Assembly (NCBI GenBank): GCA_965225915.1
Contig: OZ245326.1
Span: 124,001-188,000, forward strand
Source of the DNA: JAAXHH01 sp965225915
GTDB lineage: Bacteria; JAAXHH01
Direction of reading: 5' to 3'
Length of the DNA stretch: 64,000 bases
Both the position numbers and the translations under genes were made by a program. Below are positions 25,696 to 36,800 of the stretch, one piece after another; position 1 is the stretch's first letter, and each line of letters starts with the position of its first letter. The notes beneath the pieces are model-generated. The model ran no database searches, had not been told where the DNA came from, and worked only from the letters and a program-made list of their open reading frames with translations.

Positions 25696-26421
25696 TCATA
25701 TTCTCTGTAGCAATTCGGACAGGGCCATCTCTTCAAATGACATTTCGAAAACATCGCCCATGTGCCGGATGAGGCCCGTCTCGACATCTTCGATCATAAC
25801 AGGCCAGTCCAGGATACGTTCAAGCGAAGTGACCTCCCGATCGGCGATACCGCATGGAACGATCCCTTCGTACATGGCCAGGTCGGGATTCACATTCAGG
25901 GAAAACCCGTGCATGGCAATCCACCTGCTGACCCTTATACCCAGGGCGGCCACCTTTCGATCTTCGACCCAGACCCCGGTTATGCCCTGCACGCGGCGGG
26001 CTTCGATACCGAAATCACCTAAAAGCCTGATGATCACGGCTTCGAGATTGCGCAGAAACCGGAATACGTCCTGGTACCACGCCGCGATATCGAATATGGT
26101 ATAGCCAACCAACTGGCCGGGACCGTGGTAGGTAATATCCCCTCCCCGATCCGTTTCGTAGACCTGGATGCCGCGGGCTTTGAGCGTTTCTTCCCCGTAG
26201 AGCAGGTGTTCATTTGCCCTCAGCCGACGGCCGATCGTGTACGTGGAAGGATGTTCGAGCAGCAGGAGCACATTGTCGATCAGGCCTGAATGACGCGCCG
26301 TAAGCAGACTCCGCTGAAGAGACAGCGCCACGCCGTAATCCATCGTGCCGGCTCGGACAATCCAGCAAGGCAGCACCTGCCCTCCACATCCACGGCGACC
26401 TCGTATTCCCACAGGCCTCAT
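25696..26421 (-). CDS. lipB: Octanoyl-[ACP]:protein N-octanoyltransferase
   Basis: 241 residues. RGGDITYHGPGQ (92-103) is the LipB signature, Lys156 (RKVAALGIR) and Cys190 (GIVPCGI) form the catalytic pair. LipB moves octanoate from acyl carrier protein to the lipoyl lysine of E2-type domains, the first step of lipoate assembly; the second enzyme, LipA, is not in this window. The start is uncertain: the first 25 residues are unusual and a start near residue 20 is possible. Its place directly before the E1/E2 genes is good functional context. Confidence 0.93.
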   Translation of the reverse strand: MRPVGIRGRRGCGGQVLPCWIVRAGTMDYGVALSLQRSLLTARHSGLIDNVLLLLEHPSTYTIGRRLRANEHLLYGEETLKARGIQVYETDRGGDITYHGPGQLVGYTIFDIAAWYQDVFRFLRNLEAVIIRLLGDFGIEARRVQGITGVWVEDRKVAALGIRVSRWIAMHGFSLNVNPDLAMYEGIVPCGIADREVTSLERILDWPVMIEDVETGLIRHMGDVFEMSFEEMALSELLQRI

Positions 26422-26455
26422 ACCCCGCAGAAGCTACCGATGACGGGGCTTGGTG

Positions 26456-27298
26456 TCAAGGTTTTTCTCCCTCGACGATGGGGCCGTAGAACTCCACCCG
26501 GCGGTCTTCCAGACGGTCGAGTTCGTAGACCCTGGCCACGTTTACGATGTGCTTTTCCCTGGCGCCGGCGAGGTCCAGGTCGGCATAGATGATCTCTTCG
26601 CGCGACCGGTCTCCTTCCGCCAGCGTGCGCCCGGTGAAATCGACGATCTTGCTCTGACCGATGAAGTTCGTTCCCCGTTCACGGCCTACCCGGTTCACGG
26701 CGATATAGTTGACGCGATTTTCGAAGGCGCGGGTATTGATGACGAATTCCGTGTTGCAATCGGCGCCGACGGGCCAGTTGGTCGGCAGGGCGATCAACTC
26801 CGCGTCATGCAGCATCATCACGCGCGCGCTTTCCGGAAAAGCCGCGTCGTAACAGATGTTGAGTCCGATCTGGCCGACCTCGGAATCGTACACGCGAAAA
26901 GGCCGGTCCCCGGGGGAGAGAAAACGGTCTATCCCGAGATAGGGGAGGTGGATCTTGCGGTAGTGTCCAATCAGTCCGTTGGGGGCGATAAAGGCCGCCG
27001 TGTTGTATATCCACGCGCCTTCGGCTTCCAGCAGACCCACGATGACATGGATGTCGAGTTCACGGCACACCCGTTCGAGGCGTTCCGTGAAAGGTCCCGG
27101 TACGGACTGTGCGCACGCCCTGGCTTCGTCCAGGTCGTAAAAACAGTAGCCGGTCAGCGCGCACTCGGGAAACACGGCCAGGTCCGCGCCCTCCCGCGAG
27201 GCCGTTTGCATGGCGTCGAATACCTTAAGCAGGTTCTGTTCGGTCTCGGCGAGTTTCAGATCCATCTGTACGCCGGCGACCCGAATGGAGTCTCGCAT
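26456..27298 (-). CDS. Carbon-nitrogen hydrolase (nitrilase superfamily)
   Basis: 280 residues with the complete Glu-Lys-Cys triad: Glu45 (VFPECALTGY), Lys115 (YRKIHLPY) and Cys149 (LNICYD). The family hydrolyses amides, nitriles or carbamoyl compounds through a thioester. Length and motif spacing fit the amidase branches (omega-amidase, N-carbamoyl hydrolase or NAD synthetase-type glutaminase) better than true nitrilases. It precedes lipB by 34 bases on the same strand. Confidence 0.9.
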   Translation of the reverse strand: MRDSIRVAGVQMDLKLAETEQNLLKVFDAMQTASREGADLAVFPECALTGYCFYDLDEARACAQSVPGPFTERLERVCRELDIHVIVGLLEAEGAWIYNTAAFIAPNGLIGHYRKIHLPYLGIDRFLSPGDRPFRVYDSEVGQIGLNICYDAAFPESARVMMLHDAELIALPTNWPVGADCNTEFVINTRAFENRVNYIAVNRVGRERGTNFIGQSKIVDFTGRTLAEGDRSREEIIYADLDLAGAREKHIVNVARVYELDRLEDRRVEFYGPIVEGEKP

Positions 27299-27448
27299 AA
27301 ATCCCCCTGTCTTCGGAATCGAAATGGTGGTTTACGGGATTATACGCCTTCGGGAACCAGTGGTTGCCGGCAGAGGATGGGAGCCGCCTGGCGGCTGGGC
27401 GCCCGGACGATACGTCGGCTACGGATTCCCGATCATCGCTTCCCTGCC

Positions 27449-28597
27449 CTAGCCTTTTCGATACGCCGGCATTGCGCTCAATCCGGTCGAGGAGGGATGG
27501 AACAGACGGGTCAGGTGGGCTTCTATAACGCCCCGATTGAGATCGGGACGCTCCATGCATGCGACCACCAGTTCGTGATCTACCTGTTCCGTCATTTCGG
27601 CAATGGCCTTCATGCGGTCGATGGAATTGATCAGGGCCTGCCGGATGGGGATGCGTTCCGGAAAGATATCGATGCCCATGTAGCCCTTGTAGCCATACAT
27701 CTTCAAAGCGTACATGCCGGCGAAGATCTGCTCCGGCGAAACGATGCCGACCTGCAGATCCTGGTCGTAGTTGCCCAGGGGCTGGCTGTTCCAGTGGGTG
27801 TGGGCCAGCCTGCCCTGCCTGAGAATCCGGCTCAGGGCATAGGGGAAGTCCTCGAACCCCATGAGGACGTGTCCAAGTTCGGGATTCAGGCCGACAATGG
27901 TGTGACCTTCATCCAGCAAGGCCCGGTTTTCTGGCGTCTGAAGCCGTTCATCCACGTTCTGGGCCATCAGGATTCCGTCTGTCGTGTTCCGGTAGATATT
28001 GTTGCCCCTGGGTTCGTAGGGTTTGGGTTCGATGGCCGTTCGAATCCCTGGCACGGTGTCCAGTGCTTCAGCCAGGCCGGATTCGAACAGGTCCCACATG
28101 GCGTAGAAATCGGTCCCGAAATTCAGTTCGTAACCATCGCCGCCGGGCCACACGACCATGAAGTCCGTGTCCAGTTCCCTGTTCATCCGAAGCGTCTTGA
28201 TCACCCGGTCGATCGCGGCGCGACGCGCCTTGGGCACGGGGGACGACAGGGAACCGAATTCGAACTGGGCATCCCAGAAGAGGTTGGGGATCACCGTGAT
28301 CAATCGTATGCCCGTATCCTTCTCCAGTTGCTGGTATAGGTGGGCGTTGTCTTCGTTGATCTCGTTAGGGTAGTGGGCCTCGATGCCGCACAGGCCGTAT
28401 TCCACGAGTTCACCGGCGATGGCCAGGCGTTCCTCGATGGAATAGGGCTCCATGTAGGCCTCGTGAAACCGGATCTGTGAAGGCGAAAAGAACCAGACGC
28501 CGGCGGAGATTTTCAGTTCGAGAGGAAACCCTTTGAGATGACTTACGAGGTCATCGCCACTGCGCACTGTTGACTGATCCCGCAGATCTGCGAACAT
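27449..28597 (-). CDS. Xylose-isomerase-like TIM-barrel sugar isomerase
   Basis: 382 residues. Metal-binding blocks of the xylose isomerase-type barrel can be seen: GIEAHYPNE (about 71-79), VWPGGDGYE (about 148-156), AIEPKPYEPRG (about 187-197), LNPELGHVLM (about 236-245) and THWNSQPLGNYDQD (about 266-279). This points to a divalent metal enzyme interconverting aldose and ketose sugars. It is the first gene after a perfect consensus promoter and may lead the seven-gene minus-strand run through lipB, E1 and E2. Confidence 0.84.
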   Translation of the reverse strand: MFADLRDQSTVRSGDDLVSHLKGFPLELKISAGVWFFSPSQIRFHEAYMEPYSIEERLAIAGELVEYGLCGIEAHYPNEINEDNAHLYQQLEKDTGIRLITVIPNLFWDAQFEFGSLSSPVPKARRAAIDRVIKTLRMNRELDTDFMVVWPGGDGYELNFGTDFYAMWDLFESGLAEALDTVPGIRTAIEPKPYEPRGNNIYRNTTDGILMAQNVDERLQTPENRALLDEGHTIVGLNPELGHVLMGFEDFPYALSRILRQGRLAHTHWNSQPLGNYDQDLQVGIVSPEQIFAGMYALKMYGYKGYMGIDIFPERIPIRQALINSIDRMKAIAEMTEQVDHELVVACMERPDLNRGVIEAHLTRLFHPSSTGLSAMPAYRKG

Positions 28598-28666
28598 GTC
28601 CGTCTCCTGAGATTACGCGATTTTTGTTTGGATGGATAAAGACGCGGAATGGTGGTCCCTACAGTG

Positions 28667-28695
28667 ATTATAGGAGGAAAACCCGGTGCTGTCAA
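28667..28695 (-). promoter_or_regulatory. Perfect consensus sigma-70 promoter for the isomerase/lipB/E1-E2 run
   Basis: On the minus strand TTGACA (28690-28695) and TATAAT (28667-28672) are separated by 17 bases, twelve of twelve consensus positions. It lies about 70 bases before ATG 28597. Such a match predicts strong, activator-independent expression unless a repressor acts in the 209-base divergent gap. Confidence 0.82.
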
Positions 28696-28721
28696 CAGGT
28701 ATATCCCGGTCAAAAGAGGGC

Positions 28722-28751
28722 TTGACACCCGATGTAAAATCCCAGTATTTT
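28722..28751 (+). promoter_or_regulatory. Sigma-70-like promoter for the UDP-glucuronate decarboxylase-like gene
   Basis: TTGACA at 28722-28727 and TATTTT at 28746-28751, spacing 18. It diverges from the minus-strand promoter, with the two -35 boxes only 26 bases apart. Confidence 0.55.
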
Positions 28752-28806
28752 CCCCTTTTATCCCATTGATTCAACGACCTTTGTCACTCAAAACTAAGGA
28801 GATGCC

Positions 28807-29745
28807 GTGCGTGTTGTCGTAACAGGCGGTGCGGGATTCCTGGGATCCCACCTGTGCGACCGGCTGCTGGCAGACGGTCACCAGGTCGTCGCCGTCGACA
28901 ACCTCATCACGGGCCGAACCGTTAACATCTCCCACAACCTGGATCGCGAAGGGTTCTCCTATTTGCAGCGGGACGTGTCGGAATACCTGGAAATAGATGG
29001 TGATGTGGATTTCGTCATGCACTTCGCCAGTCCCGCGAGTCCGATCGATTTCGAACGCGTGCCGATCCAGATCCTGAAGGTAGGCGCCCTGGGCACCCAC
29101 AACGCCCTCGGTCTGGCCAAGGCCAAGGGAGCGGGTTTCTTCCTTGCGTCCACGTCCGAGGTTTATGGCGATCCGCTGGTCAACCCGCAGCCGGAAAGTT
29201 ACTGGGGCAACGTCAATCCCATCGGCGTCAGGGGGGTCTACGACGAGGCGAAGCGCTTCGCGGAAGCCCTGACCATGGCCTATCACCGAAAGCATGAAAT
29301 CGACACGCGGATCGTGAGGATTTTCAACACCTACGGACCGCGGATGAGACCCGCCGACGGCCGGGTCGCGCCTTCTTTCATCACCAAGGCGCTCAGGGGC
29401 GAGCCGCTGACGATTTTTGGAGAGGGACGGCAGACCCGCAGTTTCTGCTTCTACGAAGACCTCATGGAAGGCATCGTGCGTCTCATGCATTCCGGAGAAC
29501 ACGACCCGGTGAACATCGGCAACGAAAACGAGATCACCATCCTTGAACTCGCCCGCACGATCATCCGGTTATGCGACTCCGACAGCGATATGGTCTTTCG
29601 ACCGCTCCCCCAGGACGATCCCCAGTTACGGCGTCCGGACACGACGAGGGCCCGTGAGATTCTGGATTGGGAAGCCGGAGTCTCCCTCGAAGAGGGAATG
29701 AAGAAGACTATCGAGTATTTTAATTCCCGCGGCGAGGACGGCTGA
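28807..29745 (+). CDS. NAD-dependent epimerase/dehydratase, UDP-glucuronate decarboxylase-like
   Basis: 312 residues of the extended SDR fold. TGGAGFLG (6-13) binds NAD, STSEVYGDP (115-123) and YDEAK (145-149) hold the catalytic Ser/Thr, Glu118, Tyr145 and Lys149. The combination of SEVYGDP with RIFNTYGPRMRPADGRV is characteristic of bacterial UDP-xylose synthases, which convert UDP-glucuronate to UDP-xylose for polysaccharide building. GTG start behind AAGGAG. No other glycan genes are adjacent; MoxR follows 30 bases later. Confidence 0.88.
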   Translation: MRVVVTGGAGFLGSHLCDRLLADGHQVVAVDNLITGRTVNISHNLDREGFSYLQRDVSEYLEIDGDVDFVMHFASPASPIDFERVPIQILKVGALGTHNALGLAKAKGAGFFLASTSEVYGDPLVNPQPESYWGNVNPIGVRGVYDEAKRFAEALTMAYHRKHEIDTRIVRIFNTYGPRMRPADGRVAPSFITKALRGEPLTIFGEGRQTRSFCFYEDLMEGIVRLMHSGEHDPVNIGNENEITILELARTIIRLCDSDSDMVFRPLPQDDPQLRRPDTTRAREILDWEAGVSLEEGMKKTIEYFNSRGEDG

Positions 29746-29775
29746 ACCCGCGGCCCACGGAAAGGACCCTGGACG

Positions 29776-30813
<1,038 letters not shown>

Positions 30814-30840
30814 AACTTGATTCCTGGGAACGGCACCAAC

Positions 30841-31743
30841 ATGGCAGAAGTCCCGCGATTCCTGGATCCGAGGACCCTTTCCCGCCTTTCCAGCATGGAA
30901 ATGCGCGCTCGTATCGTGGTCGAAGGGTTCGTTACCGGTCTCCACAAGAGCCCGTTCAGGGGTTTCGGCGTGGAATTCGTAGAGTACAGGCAGTATACGC
31001 CGGGCGACGATATCCGGCACGTGGACTGGAAGGCCGTCGGCCGATCGGACCGGTACTACGTCAAGGAGTACGAAGACGAAACCAACCTGCAATGCGTGTT
31101 GTTGCTCGATCGCAGCGCGTCCATGGGATACGGGTCCGATCGTTCCGGTACGTTGAGCAAGCTCGAATACGGCTCGTACCTGGCGGCTTCACTGGCCCAT
31201 CTTATCATGCGGCAGGGAGACGGCGTGGGACTCGTTACCTTCGACCGGGTTGTCCAGGACTATCTCCCGCCCAGTTCCAAGAAAACCCACCTGCACGCCA
31301 TTCACTCCGTGCTTGAAGATTTGAGCGCCGCCGAAGGAACAGATCTCGGAAAGCCCCTTCATGAACTCGCCGAATCGACACCCAGGCGCGGTCTGGTCAT
31401 ATTGATATCCGATCTGATCGATGACGTCGAGCAAACGATGAATGCCCTGATGCACTTTCGTTTCAAGGGACACGAAGTGCTGGTGTTCCACATCGTCGAC
31501 CAGGAAGAACTCACCTTCCCGTTTACCGACACGGCCCGTTTCGACGACCCGGAGACCGGCGAGCGGATCACGGTCACGCCGTCGGCCATTCGCGGTGAAT
31601 ACCTGGAAACCGTCCAGGCATTCATGGAGTCGATCAGAACCGGGTGCGCGAAGATCCAGGTCGACTATGAGCGCATGGAAACCGAACGACCGCTGGATTT
31701 CGCGCTGTTCTCCTATCTGAGCAGGCGCATGGTGAAACGATGA
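30841..31743 (+). CDS. DUF58 domain protein (MoxR partner)
   Basis: 300 residues from ATG 30841; an in-frame TTG at 30817 is a less likely start. The DUF58 signature GVEFVEYRQYTPGDDIRHVD (about 42-61) is followed by a von Willebrand A-like domain opening LLLDRSASMGYG, whose DxSxS-type metal site is complete. No membrane helix is present, unlike many relatives. It probably docks to MoxR and to the BatA-like protein encoded next. Confidence 0.9.
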   Translation: MAEVPRFLDPRTLSRLSSMEMRARIVVEGFVTGLHKSPFRGFGVEFVEYRQYTPGDDIRHVDWKAVGRSDRYYVKEYEDETNLQCVLLLDRSASMGYGSDRSGTLSKLEYGSYLAASLAHLIMRQGDGVGLVTFDRVVQDYLPPSSKKTHLHAIHSVLEDLSAAEGTDLGKPLHELAESTPRRGLVILISDLIDDVEQTMNALMHFRFKGHEVLVFHIVDQEELTFPFTDTARFDDPETGERITVTPSAIRGEYLETVQAFMESIRTGCAKIQVDYERMETERPLDFALFSYLSRRMVKR

Positions 31744-31769
31744 AGCCTGCGCGCTTGTTGGGTTAAGTC

Positions 31770-33842
31770 ATGGATCTGGCCTTCCTGAACGTCACGTTTC
31801 TTTTCGGCGCCCTGGGAGCGGCGATACCGCTGATCCTGCACCTGGTAAGAAGACAGCGGGCCGGGATACACGTCTTCAGCATGGTCCGTTTCCTCATGAC
31901 TTCCCAGCAGGCCATGGTCCGTCAGCAGAAACTGCGGCGCCTGCTGCTCCTGCTTCTGCGCATGGCGGCCTGCGCGCTCCTCGCCGTAATTTTCGCACGG
32001 CCCTTCATCCGTGATCAAGGTGACACCCTCTTCGCGGGCACGCAACCGGAGGCGGTGGCGATCGTGATCGACACGTCCTACAGCATGGGTTTCGGGAATC
32101 GCCTCGCTGTCGCCCGGCGCCTCGCCGCCGAAGTCCTGGATGGACTGCGGACTGGCGACCAGGTCGCCCTGTTGACCTTCGCCTCCCAGGGCAGGGTCGT
32201 ACGGGAACTCGGACCGGACCACTCCGATCTGCCGGCCTTGCTCGACACCCGGGTCCGGGTTACGTACGAAGGGACGAATTACACCGAAGCGCTGCGCGCG
32301 GCCGATGATCAACTGAGCAGGGCGGACTTTGACAAGCGCACCTTGTATCTCGTGTCGGATTATCAGCAGTCCGGTTGGAATCCGCAATCGGCCGAGTGGA
32401 AGCTGAGCCCGGGCGTCCAGTTCCGGATGATAGACGTCTGGGAGGACCAGGATGACAACGCCGCCGTTACCGACGTGGAAATACCTGCCGCGCTCACGGA
32501 GCGGGACAGGACCCCCAATGTGGTCGTCCGGATCCGGAACTACGGGCAGACGCCTTTTCAGGATGATCTCACGCTCCATGTCAACGGAAAAACCATCGCG
32601 ACGCGGCGGGTCGATATTCCCCCTCGCACGGGTCAAGTGGAAACCTTTCAACATCCCTTTGAAGCGGATGTGAATACGGGCACGGTGATCCTGGGAGAAG
32701 ACGGACTTCCGCTGGACAATCGATTCTACTTCACCGTCAACGCCCCTTCTCCCGTGCGCGTCCTCTGCGTCGAGGAACGAGTCCGCCCGAACCGCCCTTC
32801 CGAAGCCGCTTACTACCTGACCCAGGCGCTGTCGCTGCGCCAGGATCCACCGGTTATTGTCGACGTACGATCCGCGAGTGCGTTGTCCGATTTCGATCCC
32901 TCGAGTTACGACGTGGTCATTTCGGCCAACCTCGGGACCCTGTCACGGACCGCAAAGAACCGGCTGAGCGGATACGTGCGTTCCGGGGGCAGTCTGATTA
33001 TCGGCTTGAATTCCGGTGTGTCTCCCGATATATTTAATTCATCCTTCGGCGAACTGCTGCCTGGACGCATCGAGTCGGTGTCACCCACCGATACGCGGCG
33101 GGAACGGTACCGACTGCTGACCGATGCGAACTACCAGCACCCGATCTTTCAGCCCTTCGCCGGTCCCCGCCACGGGGATTTCGGCACGGTACGGTTTTAC
33201 AGGACGGCTCAACTCGCACCGGACACAACAGCCTCGGTTCCGGCCCGATTCGATGACGGCACCGCCGCAATGGCGGAAAAGCCCCTGGGAAGCGGTCGCA
33301 CGCTCCTGTTTCTATCCACGTTCGATCTTTCATGGAACGATTTTCCTATTCGAGAGGTATTCGTCCCCTTTCTCTACGAGAGTATCGACTACCTGGCTTC
33401 CCGCGGGTCAATGCACGAGGGCCGATCCAGTATTTACCGTCTGACCGGGGAAACCGTCAGACTTCCGGATGAAGCCCTCCACGTGGTACTTCCATCCGGT
33501 GAAAGGATCCCGGTAGAACAGTCACAGACGGGATCGAAGCTGTTCACGCAAACGCGACAACCAGGGTTGTACCGGGTTCAGTCTGAAGGAAACACGCAGG
33601 CCTTCGCGGTCAACCTCGACACCCGGGAATCCGACTTCACCCGCCTGGATGCGGAAGCCTTCGCGTCGGCCGTGGTAAATCCAGTTTCGAAGAGCCCGGA
33701 ATCACGGGAAACGGAATCGTTGAACAGGTATTTAAAAGACGCCGAAGTTGAACGCCGCCAACGTCTTTGGTGGTTTCTGGGATTCTCGCTCATCGCCCTG
33801 GTCCTCGGGGAAACCTTTCTGGCAAATCGAACGCACAGGTAA
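31770..33842 (+). CDS. BatA-like membrane protein with von Willebrand A domain
   Basis: 690 residues. It opens with the double-transmembrane segment of the BatA family: MDLAFLNVTFLFGALGAAIP is the first helix and a second lies near 50-68 after a basic stretch. A vWA domain follows, with IDTSYSMGFG (about 98-107) as its metal site. The middle is a CARDB/glutamine-amidotransferase-like beta region, and a final helix sits near 665-685 just before the C-terminus. The layout puts the bulk outside the cytoplasm or between two helices. It ends three bases before the giant gene downstream. Confidence 0.87.
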   Translation: MDLAFLNVTFLFGALGAAIPLILHLVRRQRAGIHVFSMVRFLMTSQQAMVRQQKLRRLLLLLLRMAACALLAVIFARPFIRDQGDTLFAGTQPEAVAIVIDTSYSMGFGNRLAVARRLAAEVLDGLRTGDQVALLTFASQGRVVRELGPDHSDLPALLDTRVRVTYEGTNYTEALRAADDQLSRADFDKRTLYLVSDYQQSGWNPQSAEWKLSPGVQFRMIDVWEDQDDNAAVTDVEIPAALTERDRTPNVVVRIRNYGQTPFQDDLTLHVNGKTIATRRVDIPPRTGQVETFQHPFEADVNTGTVILGEDGLPLDNRFYFTVNAPSPVRVLCVEERVRPNRPSEAAYYLTQALSLRQDPPVIVDVRSASALSDFDPSSYDVVISANLGTLSRTAKNRLSGYVRSGGSLIIGLNSGVSPDIFNSSFGELLPGRIESVSPTDTRRERYRLLTDANYQHPIFQPFAGPRHGDFGTVRFYRTAQLAPDTTASVPARFDDGTAAMAEKPLGSGRTLLFLSTFDLSWNDFPIREVFVPFLYESIDYLASRGSMHEGRSSIYRLTGETVRLPDEALHVVLPSGERIPVEQSQTGSKLFTQTRQPGLYRVQSEGNTQAFAVNLDTRESDFTRLDAEAFASAVVNPVSKSPESRETESLNRYLKDAEVERRQRLWWFLGFSLIALVLGETFLANRTHR

Positions 33843-33845
33843 TTC

Positions 33846-36800
33846 ATGGCTTCGGACCAAACCACCTTGAACAGCTATCTGCGCAGGGTCCTGTACCGCT
33901 GGCGGCTCATGCTGATCCTCCGGGGGATATCGGTGCTCGCAATCGCCGGGGTGATCCTCATCCTCCTGTGTGTATCGATCGTTCATAACTTCGATCCGGA
34001 AAGAGCGGTCAATATCATCCTCCTGTCCGCCGCCGCGATGGCCCTTGGATATATCGCTTTCAGGTATCTCGTCAATCCGCTGCGCCGAACGCCCACAGAC
34101 CTGCAGGTCGCCCGCTACATCGAAGAGCGGTATCCCGGCCTGAACGACGCCTTCGTCAGCGCGGTGGAATACGGCGACGCGCAACTTCGGGAACCGCAGA
34201 AGGCACTCCTTGATCAACTCCTGGAACATGTCGCCGAATTCTCCGAACAAATCGATTTCAAAAAAGTCGTGGATCGTAAACGTCACTTTCGTCTGCAGGC
34301 CGCCGCAGCCCTTGCCACGCTCGTCCTTGCCGTGCTGGTCTTTCAGGATCCCGGCTATTTCGGTCGTTCAGCGCTCCGTCTGGTGTCCTGGAATCACGCG
34401 GAACCGGCAAGTTCGGGCAAGATCCGGGTGGAGCCCGGCGACTCCCGCGTCAGCCGCGGCGAAAACCAGACCGTCACCGCCAGCCTGGGCAGCGACTTTT
34501 CCCAGGAACCGAGCCTGTTCATTCGGTTCGGTCAGGACGAAGACTGGTCGACGTTGGTTCTATACGCGACGGATCGAGAGCGGACTTTTGCCACGGAGAT
34601 TCGGGATATCGAACGGGACGCGCGGTACTATGTCGCCGTGGCCGATGCCAGGTCCCAGGAATTTTACATAACCGTGTTCGATCCCCCATATGTCGAGCGC
34701 ATAGACGTCAGGTATGACTTCCCTGCATATATCGGACTGGTCGCGAAGATCGAGGAAGACCGCGGGGACATCACGGCGCCGGTGTCCACGAAGGTCACTC
34801 TGAACATAACCACCAGCAAAGTGGTAAAATCGGCCGAGTTGCGCTTCAGCGACGGTCGTTCGGAGGATCTCCAAGTCGCAGGGGACGACCTGGAGGGATC
34901 CTTCGTGGTACAGGAGGACCTGTCCTACACCATCCACCTGCAGGACCCGGACGACGCCAAAAACGACGAACCGGTGGAATACTATGTCCGGGCGTTGCCG
35001 GACCGCGCGCCTAACGTGGCCATTCTCGAACCGTCGAGAGACACGCGGGTTTCCCCCGTCGATGAAGTCAAGATACGCGCCGAGGCCGTGGACGATTTTG
35101 GCTTGTCGACCTTCTCCCTCAACTACGCGGTAAACGGAGGAGAAGAACAGGTGGTGGATCTGGGCGCGCTGCAGGACGAATCCAGCGGCACGGTATGGGA
35201 AGGGGAATACGTGGTCTACCTCGAGAACCTTTCGGTGCAACCGGGTGATTTCGTCGCTTACTACGCGGCGGCCGGCGATCGCAGAGGAGATGCCGGAACG
35301 ACGGCGACGGACATGTTTTTTATTGAGATAAAGCCTTTCGATGAAACCTATCGCCAGGGTGAAGGCGGGGGAGGCGGAGGCGAAGAAGCGCTGCAGACGA
35401 GGCAACTGTCCCGCAAGCAGAAAGAGATCATCTCGGCTACTTGGCGGGTCAAGAGATCCATTGCCGGTGAACCCGGGGTCCAGACGGAGGAAGACCTGGA
35501 GGCGATCGCCGCGGTACAGGACGATCTGCGCGGCCAGGCGGAAGACGCACTTGCCTTCATGCGTTTTCAGGTTGGATTCTCCACGGAAGCCATGAAGATG
35601 GTCGAGACGCTTGAAAAGGCGCTCGAACCGATGGTTGACGCTTCAGATGCGCTGCGCTCCGGCTCGGTCGACGAAGCCCTTGTACACGAGCGGAAGGCAT
35701 TGATGTACCTGACGCGGCTTGACGCGCAGATGCGGGATTACACGGTGACCAGGGCCCGTGGCATGGCTGGCAGGGCTGGCAGGGCGCCCCTCGACATGTC
35801 CGACACCTCGGAACTCGAGCTGGATGACGATAATAACCGGTACGAGCGTCCCGATCAGCCGGCCCTGGACCGTCAACGGGATCGGAGCATCGACGAAAAC
35901 CAACAACGTATCCAGGATCTGGCCAGGCGCCAGCAGCGGTTGAATGACCGCATGCGGCAGTTGGAGGACGGCGAAGAACAGCGGGAGGCCGGGCGCCGAA
36001 GGGAACTGGATCGCCTGACCCGAATGCAGCGGGAACTGAGGGAGGATACGGAAGAGGTCGCTCGAACGCTATCCAGGTCCGGCGGCGACCCGAGCGCACA
36101 GAACCCGCAGTCGGGCTCGCCCGGACCCACGTTGGATCAAGCGACTCTGGAACTGCGCGAAAGTTCCGAGTCTATGGGCGAATCGATCGAACAGTTGCGG
36201 CGAAACCGCCTCCAACAGGCGGCAGAAGACGGTTCGCAGGCCGAGCAGCGGTTGACGGACGCGTCCAGGCAGTTGCAGCGGGCGCAGGGTGAGTCCCTTG
36301 AGCGCCTGGCGCGCGAGGCCGTGCGCCAGGCAAACCAGCTGGCGACCCGGCAGGAACAACTCGCACGGACCGTCGATGAACTGAAGGTGGAGAAGGATGC
36401 TGGATTCGAGGGGATCAGGAACCGACTGGACGCGATCGAAGCAGGGCGCGGCGGGTTGGGCGAAGAAGGAATAGAGCGTCGTCTGGACCGATTCGTGCGC
36501 GAGAGGTTGCGGGAGCTGGAAGAAGCAAAGGAAGAGATTCGTTCGGATCTCGAACGCCTCGAGGATGATCTGGATTTTCTATCCAGGCGTTCGTCCCAGG
36601 CGCAACCCGAGACGGCGGAAGCGGCGGGCCAGGCCCTGGAAATGATCGATGACGAGAATCTGAATGAAAGGATCGAGCGGTCGAAGCGTCTGTTGAGGCG
36701 AGATGCCCTGGAACGGTCTGCCCGTGAGGAAGAGGAGATTACCGCCGCGCTGAACAGACTGTCGGACCAGGTCCGCACCGCGCGGGACAATCTGATTTTC

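Noticed and set aside
26450..28339. Plus-strand 629-codon open frame
   Set aside because: Lies wholly antisense to the nitrilase-family and isomerase genes, which carry complete catalytic motifs; high-GC codon bias keeps the antisense frame open.
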